The notes beneath the pieces were generated by a model, which was given only the letters and a program-made list of their open reading frames with translations, was not told the DNA's origin and did not search any database. From assembly GCF_009729205.1 (NCBI RefSeq), contig NZ_VTHB01000008.1, forward strand, positions 310,001 through 374,000: a stretch of DNA of 64,000 nt. Reading direction: 5' to 3'. Made by a program: the position numbers and the translations under genes. The stretch's first letter is position 1. Every line of letters begins with the position of its first letter. The DNA comes from Mycobacteroides sp. CBMA 271. Lineage in GTDB: Bacteria; Actinomycetota; Actinomycetes; Mycobacteriales; Mycobacteriaceae. Positions 25,067 through 33,197 of this stretch are shown here, one piece after another.

Positions 25067-25567
25067 TCAGTGGGTACGACCGTTGAGGTCCTTTGCCTTG
25101 CGCATGTCCGCGATGGCCCCGTCAAGATCGCCGAGCTCGCGGCGAAGGATAGCGCGCATGGACAGCGCGTCGGGCAGGTCCGGGTCGATGTCGAGTGCCT
25201 CACCGATGGCAGCCAGCGCCTCGTTGGGCTTCTCCGCTCCATGGAGGGCCCAGGCGTGGGTGTAGTGGTTGATCGCGTCACGGCTGCCGTATCGCACCGC
25301 GGACAGCGCGCAATCGATCGCATCGAAGTGCCGCCCCATGCTGCCGAGGCAGTAGGACACAATTCGCCAGGACAGCGAATTCTTGTGCTCCAACTCCAGC
25401 GCATCGTTTGCGAGACGAAGCGCCTCACTATCGTCTCCGGACGCTAACGCCTCGCTGGCGCGAGTCGCCAGCTCGTCAGCATCCACCGCACCTAAGGTAC
25501 GCGCACCCTTACCACCGGCCATCCATTCCTCGGCGGCAATATCGATAAGGGTTCCACTAGCAATCAT
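25067..25567 (-). CDS. Small soluble TPR protein
   Basis: A 166-aa protein made largely of three to four TPR motifs (DSEALRLANDALELEHKNS, HFDAIDCALSAVRYGSRDA, KPNEALAAIGEALDIDPDL, DLDGAIADMRKAKDLNGRT) after a flexible N-terminus of about 30 residues. No membrane segment or signal. It is the first gene of the TPR pair and may be an adaptor for the AAA+ system. An alternative start is Met16. Confidence 0.68.
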   Translation of the reverse strand: MIASGTLIDIAAEEWMAGGKGARTLGAVDADELATRASEALASGDDSEALRLANDALELEHKNSLSWRIVSYCLGSMGRHFDAIDCALSAVRYGSRDAINHYTHAWALHGAEKPNEALAAIGEALDIDPDLPDALSMRAILRRELGDLDGAIADMRKAKDLNGRTH

Positions 25568-25630
25568 TGTTGGCTATCCTAACCAGCCGCCTCGCCCACG
25601 TCGACAACTCTGGTAACAGCCGAGTGTTAG

Positions 25631-26764
25631 TTAACCCACACCGGCACGCAACGGATTCACCGCGAATTCGATCACCCGGTACGGCGCACGATCACGCGAG
25701 TCGGTATTCCACTGACTGACGTAGATACTTAGCCGGTTGATTCTCGAGTCCGGTCCGATGTACCCGCCGTACGGTTGCGCCAACGTGTTGTCCCCGGGTT
25801 CGGGCAATTCGTCGGCGACTTCGGGCCACGCCCCGGCGGTCACCACCGTGGTTGCAGGAACCGCGCCGAGCCGGGTGGGATGGTCGGCCATCCGCACCTC
25901 GACGTTGCCCGTGGTCTGATTGAAGTAGGACAGCACCGCCTGGCCGTCGACCAGCTTCATGCTCATCTCGCCGAGGTGGTCGGTGAACAACGGCGTCGGA
26001 GGTCGGCCCCAGGTCCCCTTGCCCTGCGCGTCTACCCCCCATCCCTGCCAGCTCGCGCGGTCGGTGAAGGTATCCGGCTTGGCCCGGTACAGCACCGCAG
26101 GCCGAGAACGATCGAATGCGTCGCTGACGATATACACCCAGCCCTTCGGCGATTCGGGCGTCCAGAGCGGGTCGTAGTAGCCGCTGATCTGCGTCTGCTG
26201 TCCGCCGTCCTGGTCACCCGGGCGCACCGAACCGGGCACGGTGGGCCATCCCGCGCGGAACGGGTCGGGTTTCACCAGCCGCGTCGACTGGGGAATCAAA
26301 TTCTTGGTGACGGCTACCAGCAGCCAGTTTGTCCCGTTGATGTCGACCACACCGGACGGCAGCTGCGAGTATCCGGGCGGCGCCGGATCCGCCAGCAGCG
26401 GACGGTCGGTACCCAGGACCCCGGTGTGACGCACCCCGGAAGAGTCCTGAACGGTTTCGGTGTCGACGCGTAACGCCACCGGGGAGTGCCAGCCGCCGTA
26501 TCCCACCCCCTGTCCGGCGAAGCTGTCACCGCAGATCTGCAGCATGCCGCCGGTGAAGACCATGAACTCGCACAGGTCCGTCGCACCCAGGTTGTATTCG
26601 GAGGTCGCAGTGCCTGTGCCCGCGACGGGGCCGATGCGCACCACCTCGCCGGGATCCAGGGCCGGCGGATCAGGTCGGAGCGGATCAGCCAATGCGGCTG
26701 GAGCACAAGCTAATTCAAGGATTACCAGCATGATCGCAGTCACCCTGGCCGCGACACGCCGCAC
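25631..26764 (-). CDS. Secreted DUF4185 protein, probable endo-D-arabinofuranosidase (GH183-like)
   Basis: A 377-aa exported protein with a signal peptide (ARVTAIMLVILELACAPAALA, cleavage near residue 26). The mature part is a beta-propeller-like DUF4185 domain with CEFMVFTGGMLQICGDSF, YGGWHSPVALRVD, YDPLWTPESPKGWVYIVSD and YGGYIGPDSRIN. DUF4185 has been assigned as GH183, enzymes cutting D-arabinan of mycobacterial arabinogalactan and lipoarabinomannan; activity here is inferred. It corresponds in position to Rv3707c. GTG start with AGGAG 8 nt upstream. Confidence 0.75.
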   Translation of the reverse strand: MRRVAARVTAIMLVILELACAPAALADPLRPDPPALDPGEVVRIGPVAGTGTATSEYNLGATDLCEFMVFTGGMLQICGDSFAGQGVGYGGWHSPVALRVDTETVQDSSGVRHTGVLGTDRPLLADPAPPGYSQLPSGVVDINGTNWLLVAVTKNLIPQSTRLVKPDPFRAGWPTVPGSVRPGDQDGGQQTQISGYYDPLWTPESPKGWVYIVSDAFDRSRPAVLYRAKPDTFTDRASWQGWGVDAQGKGTWGRPPTPLFTDHLGEMSMKLVDGQAVLSYFNQTTGNVEVRMADHPTRLGAVPATTVVTAGAWPEVADELPEPGDNTLAQPYGGYIGPDSRINRLSIYVSQWNTDSRDRAPYRVIEFAVNPLRAGVG

Positions 26765-26866
26765 GCCTCATCTCCTATTCCGGCCGCAATGCAGCCACAG
26801 CGTCACCAACCGTCCCCCGTCAGGGTAGTCAGTGACGCCGTGACGCGCGGATCGCTATGACTCAGC

Positions 26867-27238
26867 TCAGGGCCGGGGCACTGTCACGTTGGGCGGCAAC
26901 GGCACAGTCACCTCGGGCCTGCGTTCCTGCCGTGGCCCGCCGTCCGGCGGCCCGATCTCCGGCCCGCGCTGAATGATCACACCGGGACCAGGCGGCATGC
27001 CGCCGCGTTCGAACATCATCGTGCGACCGCGATCGTGATGATGTCCGCCGTGACCTCCACACTGCGAACCGGCCAGGACGCCAAGACCGAAGGTCACGCC
27101 CAGGATCACGAAAGCGCCCGCCACGATGCCGACGACTGCGGCGATCTTGACCAGCAGGGTGTTACTCGCCGAACGCGGCGCAGGCGCGGGTGCCGGCACC
27201 GGTTGGGTCGGGGTATCCGGTTTGTCTGGAGTTGTCAT
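26867..27238 (-). CDS. Proline-rich single-pass membrane protein
   Basis: A 123-aa protein: an N-terminal Pro/Thr-rich cytoplasmic tail (TPTQPVPAPAPAPR), one membrane helix (about 30-55, IAAVVGIVAGAFVILGVTFG), a His/Gly-rich patch (CGGHGGHHHDRGR) that might bind metal, then a Pro/Arg-rich end (PLPPNVTVPRP). Its position next to the DUF4185 gene matches Rv3706c. The start MTTPDKP at 27238 is chosen over 27268 because it begins the Pro/Thr-rich region. Function unknown. Confidence 0.68.
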   Translation of the reverse strand: MTTPDKPDTPTQPVPAPAPAPRSASNTLLVKIAAVVGIVAGAFVILGVTFGLGVLAGSQCGGHGGHHHDRGRTMMFERGGMPPGPGVIIQRGPEIGPPDGGPRQERRPEVTVPLPPNVTVPRP

Positions 27239-27300
27239 ACCCCGAGCATGGCCGAACCGACTTACCATTGCCCACGGAAAACCCGTGAAGTTCCTGTGAG

Positions 27301-28338
27301 TTAGCTCGAGACGAGCAGTTCGGCGATCTGAATGGTGTTGAGCGCCGCACCCTTCCGAAGGTTATCTCCGGAAATAAACAGCGCCAGACCACGATTGCCC
27401 GGAGCCCCGGGGTCCTGACGGATCCGGCCCACCAACGAGTCATTGGCGCCGGCGGCGGCCAACGGCGTCGGCACATCGACCAAGGCCACCCCGGGAGCGC
27501 CGGCAAGCAGTTCCGTGGCGCGCGCCGCGGTGAGCTCACGCTCGAATTCGGCGTTGATCGACAGCGAGTGACCGGTGAACACCGGCACGCGCACGCACGT
27601 CCCGCTCACCAAAAGCTCTGGGATACCCAGAATCTTGCGGCTCTCATTGCGTAGCTTCTGATCCTCGTCGGTCTCACCGGAGCCATCTTCAACCAAGGCG
27701 CCGGCCAGCGGGATCACGTTAAAAGCAATGGGCGCAACGTACTTCACCGGATCCGGGAAGGTGACGGCAGAGCCGTCGTGCACCAACTGCTCAGCCCCGT
27801 CGATACCGGCACGCACCTGGGTTGCCAGCTCCTCGACGCCGGCCAGTCCACTACCCGACACCGCCTGATACGTCGACACAATCAGTCGCTGCAGCCCGGC
27901 CTCGTCGTGAAGCACCTTGAGCACCGGCATCGCGGCCATGGTGGTGCAATTCGGGTTGGCGATAATGCCCTTCGTCAAGACAGCATCGCGGACGTCCCTA
28001 TCAAAGTTCACCTCCGAGACCACCAGCGGCACGTCCGGATCCTTGCGCCAGGCCGAGGAGTTGTCGATGACGGTCACGCCGGCCGCGGCGAAACGCGGAG
28101 CCTGCACCCGGGACATGGTGGCCCCGGCCGAGAAGAGGGCGATGTCGAGCCCGGACGGATCGGCGGTCTCGGTGTTCTCGACCTCGATCTCCTGGCCGCG
28201 GTAGGTCAGCTTCTTGCCCTCGGAGCGCGCCGAGGCGAAGAACCTCACCGAAGAGGCCGGGAAATCGCGCTCTTCCAACAGCTTTCGCATGACGGCGCCG
28301 ACCTGGCCGGTGGCTCCGACGACCGCTAGCGAAGTCAT
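27301..28338 (-). CDS. asd: Aspartate-semialdehyde dehydrogenase
   Basis: A 345-aa NADPH-dependent enzyme converting aspartyl-4-phosphate to the semialdehyde, the branch point to lysine/diaminopimelate, methionine and threonine. N-terminal GATGQVGAVMRKLL is the cofactor loop, the active-site Cys is in IIANPNCTTMA, and the catalytic His region is VFTGHSLSINAEF. The start overlaps the ask stop (ATGA 28335-28338), the conserved ask-asd operon of actinobacteria. Confidence 0.97.
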   Translation of the reverse strand: MTSLAVVGATGQVGAVMRKLLEERDFPASSVRFFASARSEGKKLTYRGQEIEVENTETADPSGLDIALFSAGATMSRVQAPRFAAAGVTVIDNSSAWRKDPDVPLVVSEVNFDRDVRDAVLTKGIIANPNCTTMAAMPVLKVLHDEAGLQRLIVSTYQAVSGSGLAGVEELATQVRAGIDGAEQLVHDGSAVTFPDPVKYVAPIAFNVIPLAGALVEDGSGETDEDQKLRNESRKILGIPELLVSGTCVRVPVFTGHSLSINAEFERELTAARATELLAGAPGVALVDVPTPLAAAGANDSLVGRIRQDPGAPGNRGLALFISGDNLRKGAALNTIQIAELLVSS

Positions 28339-29600
28339 CGTCCGGTGCCCCCGTACACGGTGGCTTCCTCGTCGCCGCCGAGATCGAAGGCGCCATGGAT
28401 GGCCTGCACGGCGGCATCCAGCTCGTCGTCCTTGACCAGCACCGAGATCCGGATCTCGGAGGTCGAGATGAGTTCGATGTTGACGCCGGCCTTGGCCAGT
28501 GCCTCACAGAAGGAGGCGGTGACGCCCGGATGGCTGCGCATGCCCGCGCCCACCAGGGATACCTTGCCGATGTGATCGTCGTAGAGGACCTGCGAGAACC
28601 CGATCTCGTTCTTCAGCGAGTCCAGCTTCTCGACCGCGGTGGGGCCGTTCTCCTTAGGGCAGGTGAAGGTGATGTCGGTCTTGCCGTCCTCCACCTTGGA
28701 GATGTTCTGCAGCACCATGTCGATGTTGATCTCGGCGTCGGCGACCGCGCGGAACACCTTGGCGGCGTATCCCGGTACGTCGGGGATGCCGACAACCGTG
28801 ACCTTGGCCTCGCCACGATCGTGTGCGACACCGGTGAGAATTGCTTCTTCCACAGGAATGTCCTCCATTGATCCGCTGACGATCGTGCCCGGCTTATCGG
28901 TGTACGACGAGCGCACGTGAACGGGAACGTTGTATCGCCGGGCGTATTCCACGCAGCGCAGCATGAGCACCTTTGCTCCCGCCGCAGCCATCTCCAACAT
29001 TTCTTCAAAACTGACCTTGTCCAGTCGGGCCGCGTTAGGCACGATCCGTGGATCGGCGGTGAACACTCCGTCCACGTCGGTGTAGATCTCGCAGACATCG
29101 GCCTTCAGGGCGGCGGCCAGCGCGACGGCGGTGGTATCGGATCCACCACGTCCCAGCGTGGTCACGTCCTTGCTGTCCTGGCTCACCCCTTGGAAGCCTG
29201 CGACCAACACCACTTGACCCTCATCAAGGGCGGCGCGCAGCCGACCGGGGGTGACGTCGATGATCTTGGCGCTGCCGTGCTTGCCAGTGGTGATCACTCC
29301 GGCCTGCGAGCCGGTGAAGGACCGCGCAGACGCACCCAAGGAATGGATCGCCATCGCAACCAGGGCGTTCGACATGCGCTCACCGGCGGTCAGCAGCATG
29401 TCGAGCTCGCGGGGCGGAGGTGCCGGACAGACCTGTTGGGCCAGGTCAAGCAGCTCGTCGGTGGTGTCACCCATAGCCGAGACGACAACGACAACGTCGT
29501 TGCCATTCTTTTTCGTCTCGACGATGCGTTCGGCGACCCTGCGGATGCGCTCGGCCGTTGCGACCGACGATCCGCCGTACTTTTGGACGACGAGCGCCAC
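28335..29600 (-). CDS. ask: Aspartate kinase (alpha, with internal beta start)
   Basis: A 421-aa aspartokinase, first step of the aspartate amino-acid family. N-terminal LVVQKYGGSSVA is the kinase signature, FTGSQAGVITTG and TTLGRGGSDTTAVALAAAL follow, and two ACT domains lie at the C-terminus (VTVVGIPDVPGYAAKVFRAV; VSLVGAGMRSHPGV) for lysine/threonine feedback. The GTG start at 29600 has AGGAAGG 6 nt upstream and gives the mycobacterial length. An in-frame ATG at 28868 would give a 177-aa regulatory beta subunit, as described for this family. Confidence 0.96.
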   Translation of the reverse strand: MALVVQKYGGSSVATAERIRRVAERIVETKKNGNDVVVVVSAMGDTTDELLDLAQQVCPAPPPRELDMLLTAGERMSNALVAMAIHSLGASARSFTGSQAGVITTGKHGSAKIIDVTPGRLRAALDEGQVVLVAGFQGVSQDSKDVTTLGRGGSDTTAVALAAALKADVCEIYTDVDGVFTADPRIVPNAARLDKVSFEEMLEMAAAGAKVLMLRCVEYARRYNVPVHVRSSYTDKPGTIVSGSMEDIPVEEAILTGVAHDRGEAKVTVVGIPDVPGYAAKVFRAVADAEINIDMVLQNISKVEDGKTDITFTCPKENGPTAVEKLDSLKNEIGFSQVLYDDHIGKVSLVGAGMRSHPGVTASFCEALAKAGVNIELISTSEIRISVLVKDDELDAAVQAIHGAFDLGGDEEATVYGGTGR

Positions 29601-29684
29601 GGCATACCTTCCTGCTGTTCGGCCAATTCGGTCAGACTCAGACATCAGGATAAGGGGTTAGGACAACTCGATAACCTGGCCCAC

Positions 29685-30287
29685 ATGGGCAACCCCACCG
29701 AACGCATGGCAGAGACCTCGGTTCCGATCCAGCCGCTGATCGCCTCGCGGTGGAGTCCGCGGAACTTCGATCCGGACGCGGACCTCACCCCCGAAACCCT
29801 GACTGCGCTGCTCGAAGCGGGTCGTTGGGCAGCCAGTTGGGGTAAACGCTTCCCCGTCAGATACCTCGTGGGTCTCCGCGGTGACGCCACTCATGCGGCC
29901 CTGGCCGATGTCCTGAACCGGGGAAACTCTTACGCAAAAGTTGCGGCGACCCTCGTCCTGGTGGGTACCGATCTGGGTGATGACGACAACACCGCGGTCT
30001 ACGCGGCCGTGGATGCCGGGCTAGCGATCGCCCAACTGGGCGTCGAGGCGCGATCCCGCGGTCTGCACACCCATCCGATGGCCGGCTTCCGAGCCGACGA
30101 CGCGATCGATGTGTTCGGCATCCCCGAGAACGTGCGGCCCATCGCCGTTGTCGCGATCGGGCCCGTCCTGGACAGCTACGAAGGAGCCGAGGAGTCGACC
30201 GTCGAACGCGATCACGCGCCCCGGCAGCGGCCCACGTTGAGCGATATCGCGTTCACCGAACGCTGGGGGAATTCGTATACGGGGTAG
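29685..30287 (+). CDS. Nitroreductase-family FMN protein
   Basis: A 200-aa nitroreductase-fold flavoprotein. The opening IQPLIASRWSPRNFD with ALLEAGRWAASWGKRFPVRYLV matches the FMN-binding N-terminus, and AYAAVDAGLAIAQLGVEARSRGL-like text (split at residues about 104-126) is the usual central helix. TAACCT lies 7 nt before ATG 29685, so a leaderless mRNA is likely; Met8 is an alternative. The reductant and substrate are unknown. Divergent from ask. Confidence 0.8.
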   Translation: MGNPTERMAETSVPIQPLIASRWSPRNFDPDADLTPETLTALLEAGRWAASWGKRFPVRYLVGLRGDATHAALADVLNRGNSYAKVAATLVLVGTDLGDDDNTAVYAAVDAGLAIAQLGVEARSRGLHTHPMAGFRADDAIDVFGIPENVRPIAVVAIGPVLDSYEGAEESTVERDHAPRQRPTLSDIAFTERWGNSYTG

Positions 30288-30298
30288 CGATTTCCCCG
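30280..30298. terminator. Weak hairpin between convergent genes
   Basis: CGGGG (30280-30284) pairs with CCCCG (30294-30298) around a 9-nt loop at the end of the nitroreductase gene, before the converging 220-aa gene. A short stem, so only a weak candidate. Confidence 0.3.
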
Positions 30299-30304
30299 AA
30301 CGGT

Positions 30305-30967
30305 TCACTTCAAATGAATTGCGTGGCACCGTCCACGGGAGTCGATCTCCCAAGAACGACCGGCTTCGTCGTTGTACCGCACGGCAACCTTGTCTGCCGT
30401 ATCTAGCCGGTATCGCTCGGCAAGCTCAACCGCTATCCACGCTTCCTGATTGGGCTTCAGCACCAATGTCTCCAGCGGAGTGCGCCACCACGAGATCTGG
30501 TCGCTACCGTCGTTCATTCGGACTCGTATGCTGCCAATTGTCTTGAGCCGATTGCTGCCGCCGATATCAACATTCGTGATCTCGATGTTGAAAATTCGTG
30601 AGCTCCGCCAGTTGCATACTTTGATCAAGTCTCCGTGAGTTGCCGTTGCACGCACCAAACTCGCCTGCCGGCGAAGCGCCTCATTCCGCTCATCCGAGTC
30701 GATTGTCCGTTGTCGATCTGCACGGCGCCGATCCGACGTGGCGATCCCCAAGGCGACGACGGCGGCGAAGACGCTGGCGATGGCTCCAAGCCATGAGCCA
30801 AACCCCGTGTACCAATTAACGTCTTGTCCGACCCAAACAGCAATCTGAGTTCCAACGAAGACCAGCAGAAGCGTTAGCAGCAGACCGACGCCATACAGGT
30901 GCCAACCGTTACTGCGCACCGCGCGCCACCATCCGGTTACTAGATTCACCCATGCCCCTCGGCTCAT
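30305..30967 (-). CDS. Hypothetical two-helix membrane protein of an accessory pair
   Basis: A 220-aa protein with two membrane helices (about 22-44 and 55-76), a short basic coiled stretch (ATSDRRRADRQRTIDSDERN) and a soluble C-terminal domain of about 120 residues of beta character (NIEITNVDIGGSNRLKTIGS). No family is recognised. It follows the GntR-like gene by 3 bp, so the two are one operon. Base composition is visibly less GC-rich than the flanking core genes, suggesting acquisition. Confidence 0.6.
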   Translation of the reverse strand: MSRGAWVNLVTGWWRAVRSNGWHLYGVGLLLTLLLVFVGTQIAVWVGQDVNWYTGFGSWLGAIASVFAAVVALGIATSDRRRADRQRTIDSDERNEALRRQASLVRATATHGDLIKVCNWRSSRIFNIEITNVDIGGSNRLKTIGSIRVRMNDGSDQISWWRTPLETLVLKPNQEAWIAVELAERYRLDTADKVAVRYNDEAGRSWEIDSRGRCHAIHLK

Positions 30968-30970
30968 CAG

Positions 30971-31792
30971 TTATACGTACACAATCGCCCGAACGGCGGT
31001 CGCCGGCAGAATGAGGCGACGTTCCCGAAGGGACACGTACCGGGAGGGCTCCCGCACGAATGTCTCGGCCTGAATCGAAGTGAGTTTCGGCGCCCACATA
31101 ATCCGTAAAATCCGCACGTCGAACGTAGCCCACCCGCTGTCAACGCGAACGCTGGAAGCTTCGGCATGTAAGACGTCAAGGTCATTGAATAGCACGTCGG
31201 TGTAGTCCTGATTATCGGTGGAACGCAACAACTTCAACGGGTAGTCACCCAACCGGAGGTCGTCAAAACGGCCTTCGGCGACGTCGGCCATGGACGCATA
31301 TCGGCCCGCAACCAGTTGCCAATGTTTGCCGTCGTCCTCGGCCGCGTCTTCCGCGGCACCCAGCAGCAATGCAGTATCAGCCTCGCAGAAGGTGACATAA
31401 TCGGGCGATAGATACGTCGCCGGGATTCGCCCCAAATCCGGGGCTGCCGAATGGAATATGGGCAACGCGATCGGCTCCACGAGGTGTATCGCGGCGAGTT
31501 GCCTGCTATAGAACAGCGGCGCTTCCGGCGCCTCCTCACTGGGGCCCGGAACTCGGCGAACACGAATATCCGGGCTATCTACAGCACTGATCAGGCCCTG
31601 AACCTGAAGCTGCGCCAATGCCAACCGAATGTCCGTCCCGGACAGACGACTACCTGCGTTCGCCCATGCGTACTCGTCTCGAAGGGCCGCCGCCGAAGGC
31701 AGCAGCATGCCTACGGACCATTCCCCCGCGCCAATCCGCCCGTATAGATCACGGGCGGATTGCACGTATGCCTGTACGCGCTCAGTGCCCAT
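30971..31792 (-). CDS. GntR-like winged-helix regulator with unknown C-terminal domain
   Basis: A 273-aa protein. Residues 10-70 read as a GntR-type winged helix (YGRIGAGEWSVGMLLPSAAA, then TDIRLALAQLQVQGLISA). The remaining 190 residues are not a known effector domain (no UTRA or FadR pattern seen) and include YVTFCEADTALLLGAAED. The start at 31792 is chosen because the DNA-binding domain begins there; a longer frame to 31987 encodes an Arg/Cys-rich unlikely extension. Operon with the two-helix membrane protein. The 191-bp gap upstream shows nothing recognisable. Confidence 0.6.
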   Translation of the reverse strand: MGTERVQAYVQSARDLYGRIGAGEWSVGMLLPSAAALRDEYAWANAGSRLSGTDIRLALAQLQVQGLISAVDSPDIRVRRVPGPSEEAPEAPLFYSRQLAAIHLVEPIALPIFHSAAPDLGRIPATYLSPDYVTFCEADTALLLGAAEDAAEDDGKHWQLVAGRYASMADVAEGRFDDLRLGDYPLKLLRSTDNQDYTDVLFNDLDVLHAEASSVRVDSGWATFDVRILRIMWAPKLTSIQAETFVREPSRYVSLRERRLILPATAVRAIVYV

Positions 31793-31983
31793 TCCACGAT
31801 CCCCGCCGTTCTGTCGCGCCGACGCAATAAGTATCCGCCAACGCACTTGGATTTCGGAGGATGTAGCACACCGATTTCTTTGACCAGTGCCATCGCCTTG
31901 GCAACATCCCTCCACGGCAGCGCCCCGCACCAACAGACATTGCCATCCCCCAGCGCTGGGGGAACGGCTACAGCGAGGCCGGC

Positions 31984-32577
31984 TCACGCCTTGTCCTTGT
32001 TGCAGTCCGTGGCCGGCGGTCCAGGAAAGGCATCGGACTTGCTGTCGTCGACATCGACGTCGCGCAGGTACCAGTTGTCGGACTTTTGCAGTTCAAAGGT
32101 GGCGACCTTCATGGTCGTCACCTTTTGACGCCCCGACTCCAGCAGCCAGTCCCCGGTGATGGAGTAGCAGGCCAGGAGAACTGCACGGTCCGAATGTTGT
32201 TCGCCTACGGTGACCGTCACCAACCCCGGGGCACTCTCGTTGACGACGTTCGTACTGCCCGGTTCTGAGGCGCGCATCGGCATCAACTTGATCCGGAGCA
32301 GGTCTACGCCGAGCGCGTCGAGATCCTTGCTGACTATCGCGTTGAACGCCGGGGTATCAGGAGTCTGGAACTTGGAGGTGTAGACCACGTCGGCGACCGG
32401 GGGCCAAATATCTTGTCGGAAGCGAGAAACGACCGCCGAATCGTTCGCCTCACGTGGGCCTTCACTCGGCGCGCCGACCGCCACCGGCGCACCGTCGATG
32501 GTGGATGTCGGCCCATGACAACCGGCCAAAACGATCGCTCCCGCTAGGGCAAGCGCCACAGGACGGATCCGGTTCAC
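31984..32577 (-). CDS. Putative lipoprotein
   Basis: A 197-aa exported protein with signal VALALAGAIVLAGC ending in a lipobox, so Cys19 would be lipidated. The mature region contains FRQDIWPPVADVVYTSKF and YLRDVDVDDSKS; the fold resembles small secreted assay-less mycobacterial lipoproteins of NTF2/Mce-associated type, but I do not assign one. The GTG start overlaps the stop of the mycothiol-dependent isomerase-like gene (GTGA 32574-32577). Confidence 0.68.
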   Translation of the reverse strand: MNRIRPVALALAGAIVLAGCHGPTSTIDGAPVAVGAPSEGPREANDSAVVSRFRQDIWPPVADVVYTSKFQTPDTPAFNAIVSKDLDALGVDLLRIKLMPMRASEPGSTNVVNESAPGLVTVTVGEQHSDRAVLLACYSITGDWLLESGRQKVTTMKVATFELQKSDNWYLRDVDVDDSKSDAFPGPPATDCNKDKA

Positions 32578-33182
32578 AGTGCCCCGGTCATCCGATCCCG
32601 TACCGCCTCGCCACGGCCCGCCATCAACAGCAGCAGCGCCGAGACCGGGCCTTCGATGACGGCGCCGGTTCCCTCCGCCCAGTCGGTGTCGGTCGCGACC
32701 AGACGGTGCTGCGCGAACCGTTTGCGGGCACCGAACAGCTGATCGCGCTCCCACACCCGTGCGGCCGCCGCGCGGGCCGCGGCAATCGGCATCTCCCGCT
32801 GCCAGCCGAGCGGTATCGCGATGTCCTGGCCGTGCACCAGGTGGTCCATGAGCCGGTCGATAGGGGCGACACCCGGCGGCTTTCGTCTGTCGCCGACGCT
32901 GGCGCGCAGCGATGCCAGCAATCCAGTCGACGGCGCCGAGCCGACACGCACCCCTGTCGTGGCGACGAAGCGGTCCAGATCACCGCGCGCCTGGATCACA
33001 TCGACGATCGCCCGCGGCCACGAGAATGCGCTGGCGTAAATCAAATGGCCCACAACATCGCGAATGCGCCACTCGCCGCACAACGAGGGTCTGTCCCAAT
33101 CCGGCGCGGGCATCGTCGCCAACTGATCGACAAGACTCTTGCGGTCGGCGTCGATGGCCTGCCAGATCTGGTCGCTGTCCAT
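32574..33182 (-). CDS. Maleylpyruvate isomerase-family mycothiol-dependent enzyme
   Basis: A 202-aa DinB-like four-helix protein of the MDMPI family. The signature region LCGEWRIRDVVGHLIYAS and a second His in LMDHLVHGQDIAIPLG give candidate metal ligands (His in VGHL, His and Asp in VHGQD). Members use mycothiol for isomerisation or thiol transfer; the substrate is unknown. It lies in an operon with three lipoprotein genes, 15 bp after the upstream one. Confidence 0.72.
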   Translation of the reverse strand: MDSDQIWQAIDADRKSLVDQLATMPAPDWDRPSLCGEWRIRDVVGHLIYASAFSWPRAIVDVIQARGDLDRFVATTGVRVGSAPSTGLLASLRASVGDRRKPPGVAPIDRLMDHLVHGQDIAIPLGWQREMPIAAARAAAARVWERDQLFGARKRFAQHRLVATDTDWAEGTGAVIEGPVSALLLLMAGRGEAVRDRMTGAL

Positions 33183-33197
33183 CTCGCCATTGTGCTG

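Noticed and set aside
23723..25447. A 574-codon plus-strand frame opposite the TPR genes
   Set aside because: Antisense to clear TPR repeats; the residue composition is that of a shadow frame.
31711..31893. A 60-codon minus-strand frame upstream of the GntR-like gene
   Set aside because: It overlaps the regulator's start in another frame and has no ribosome site or family similarity.
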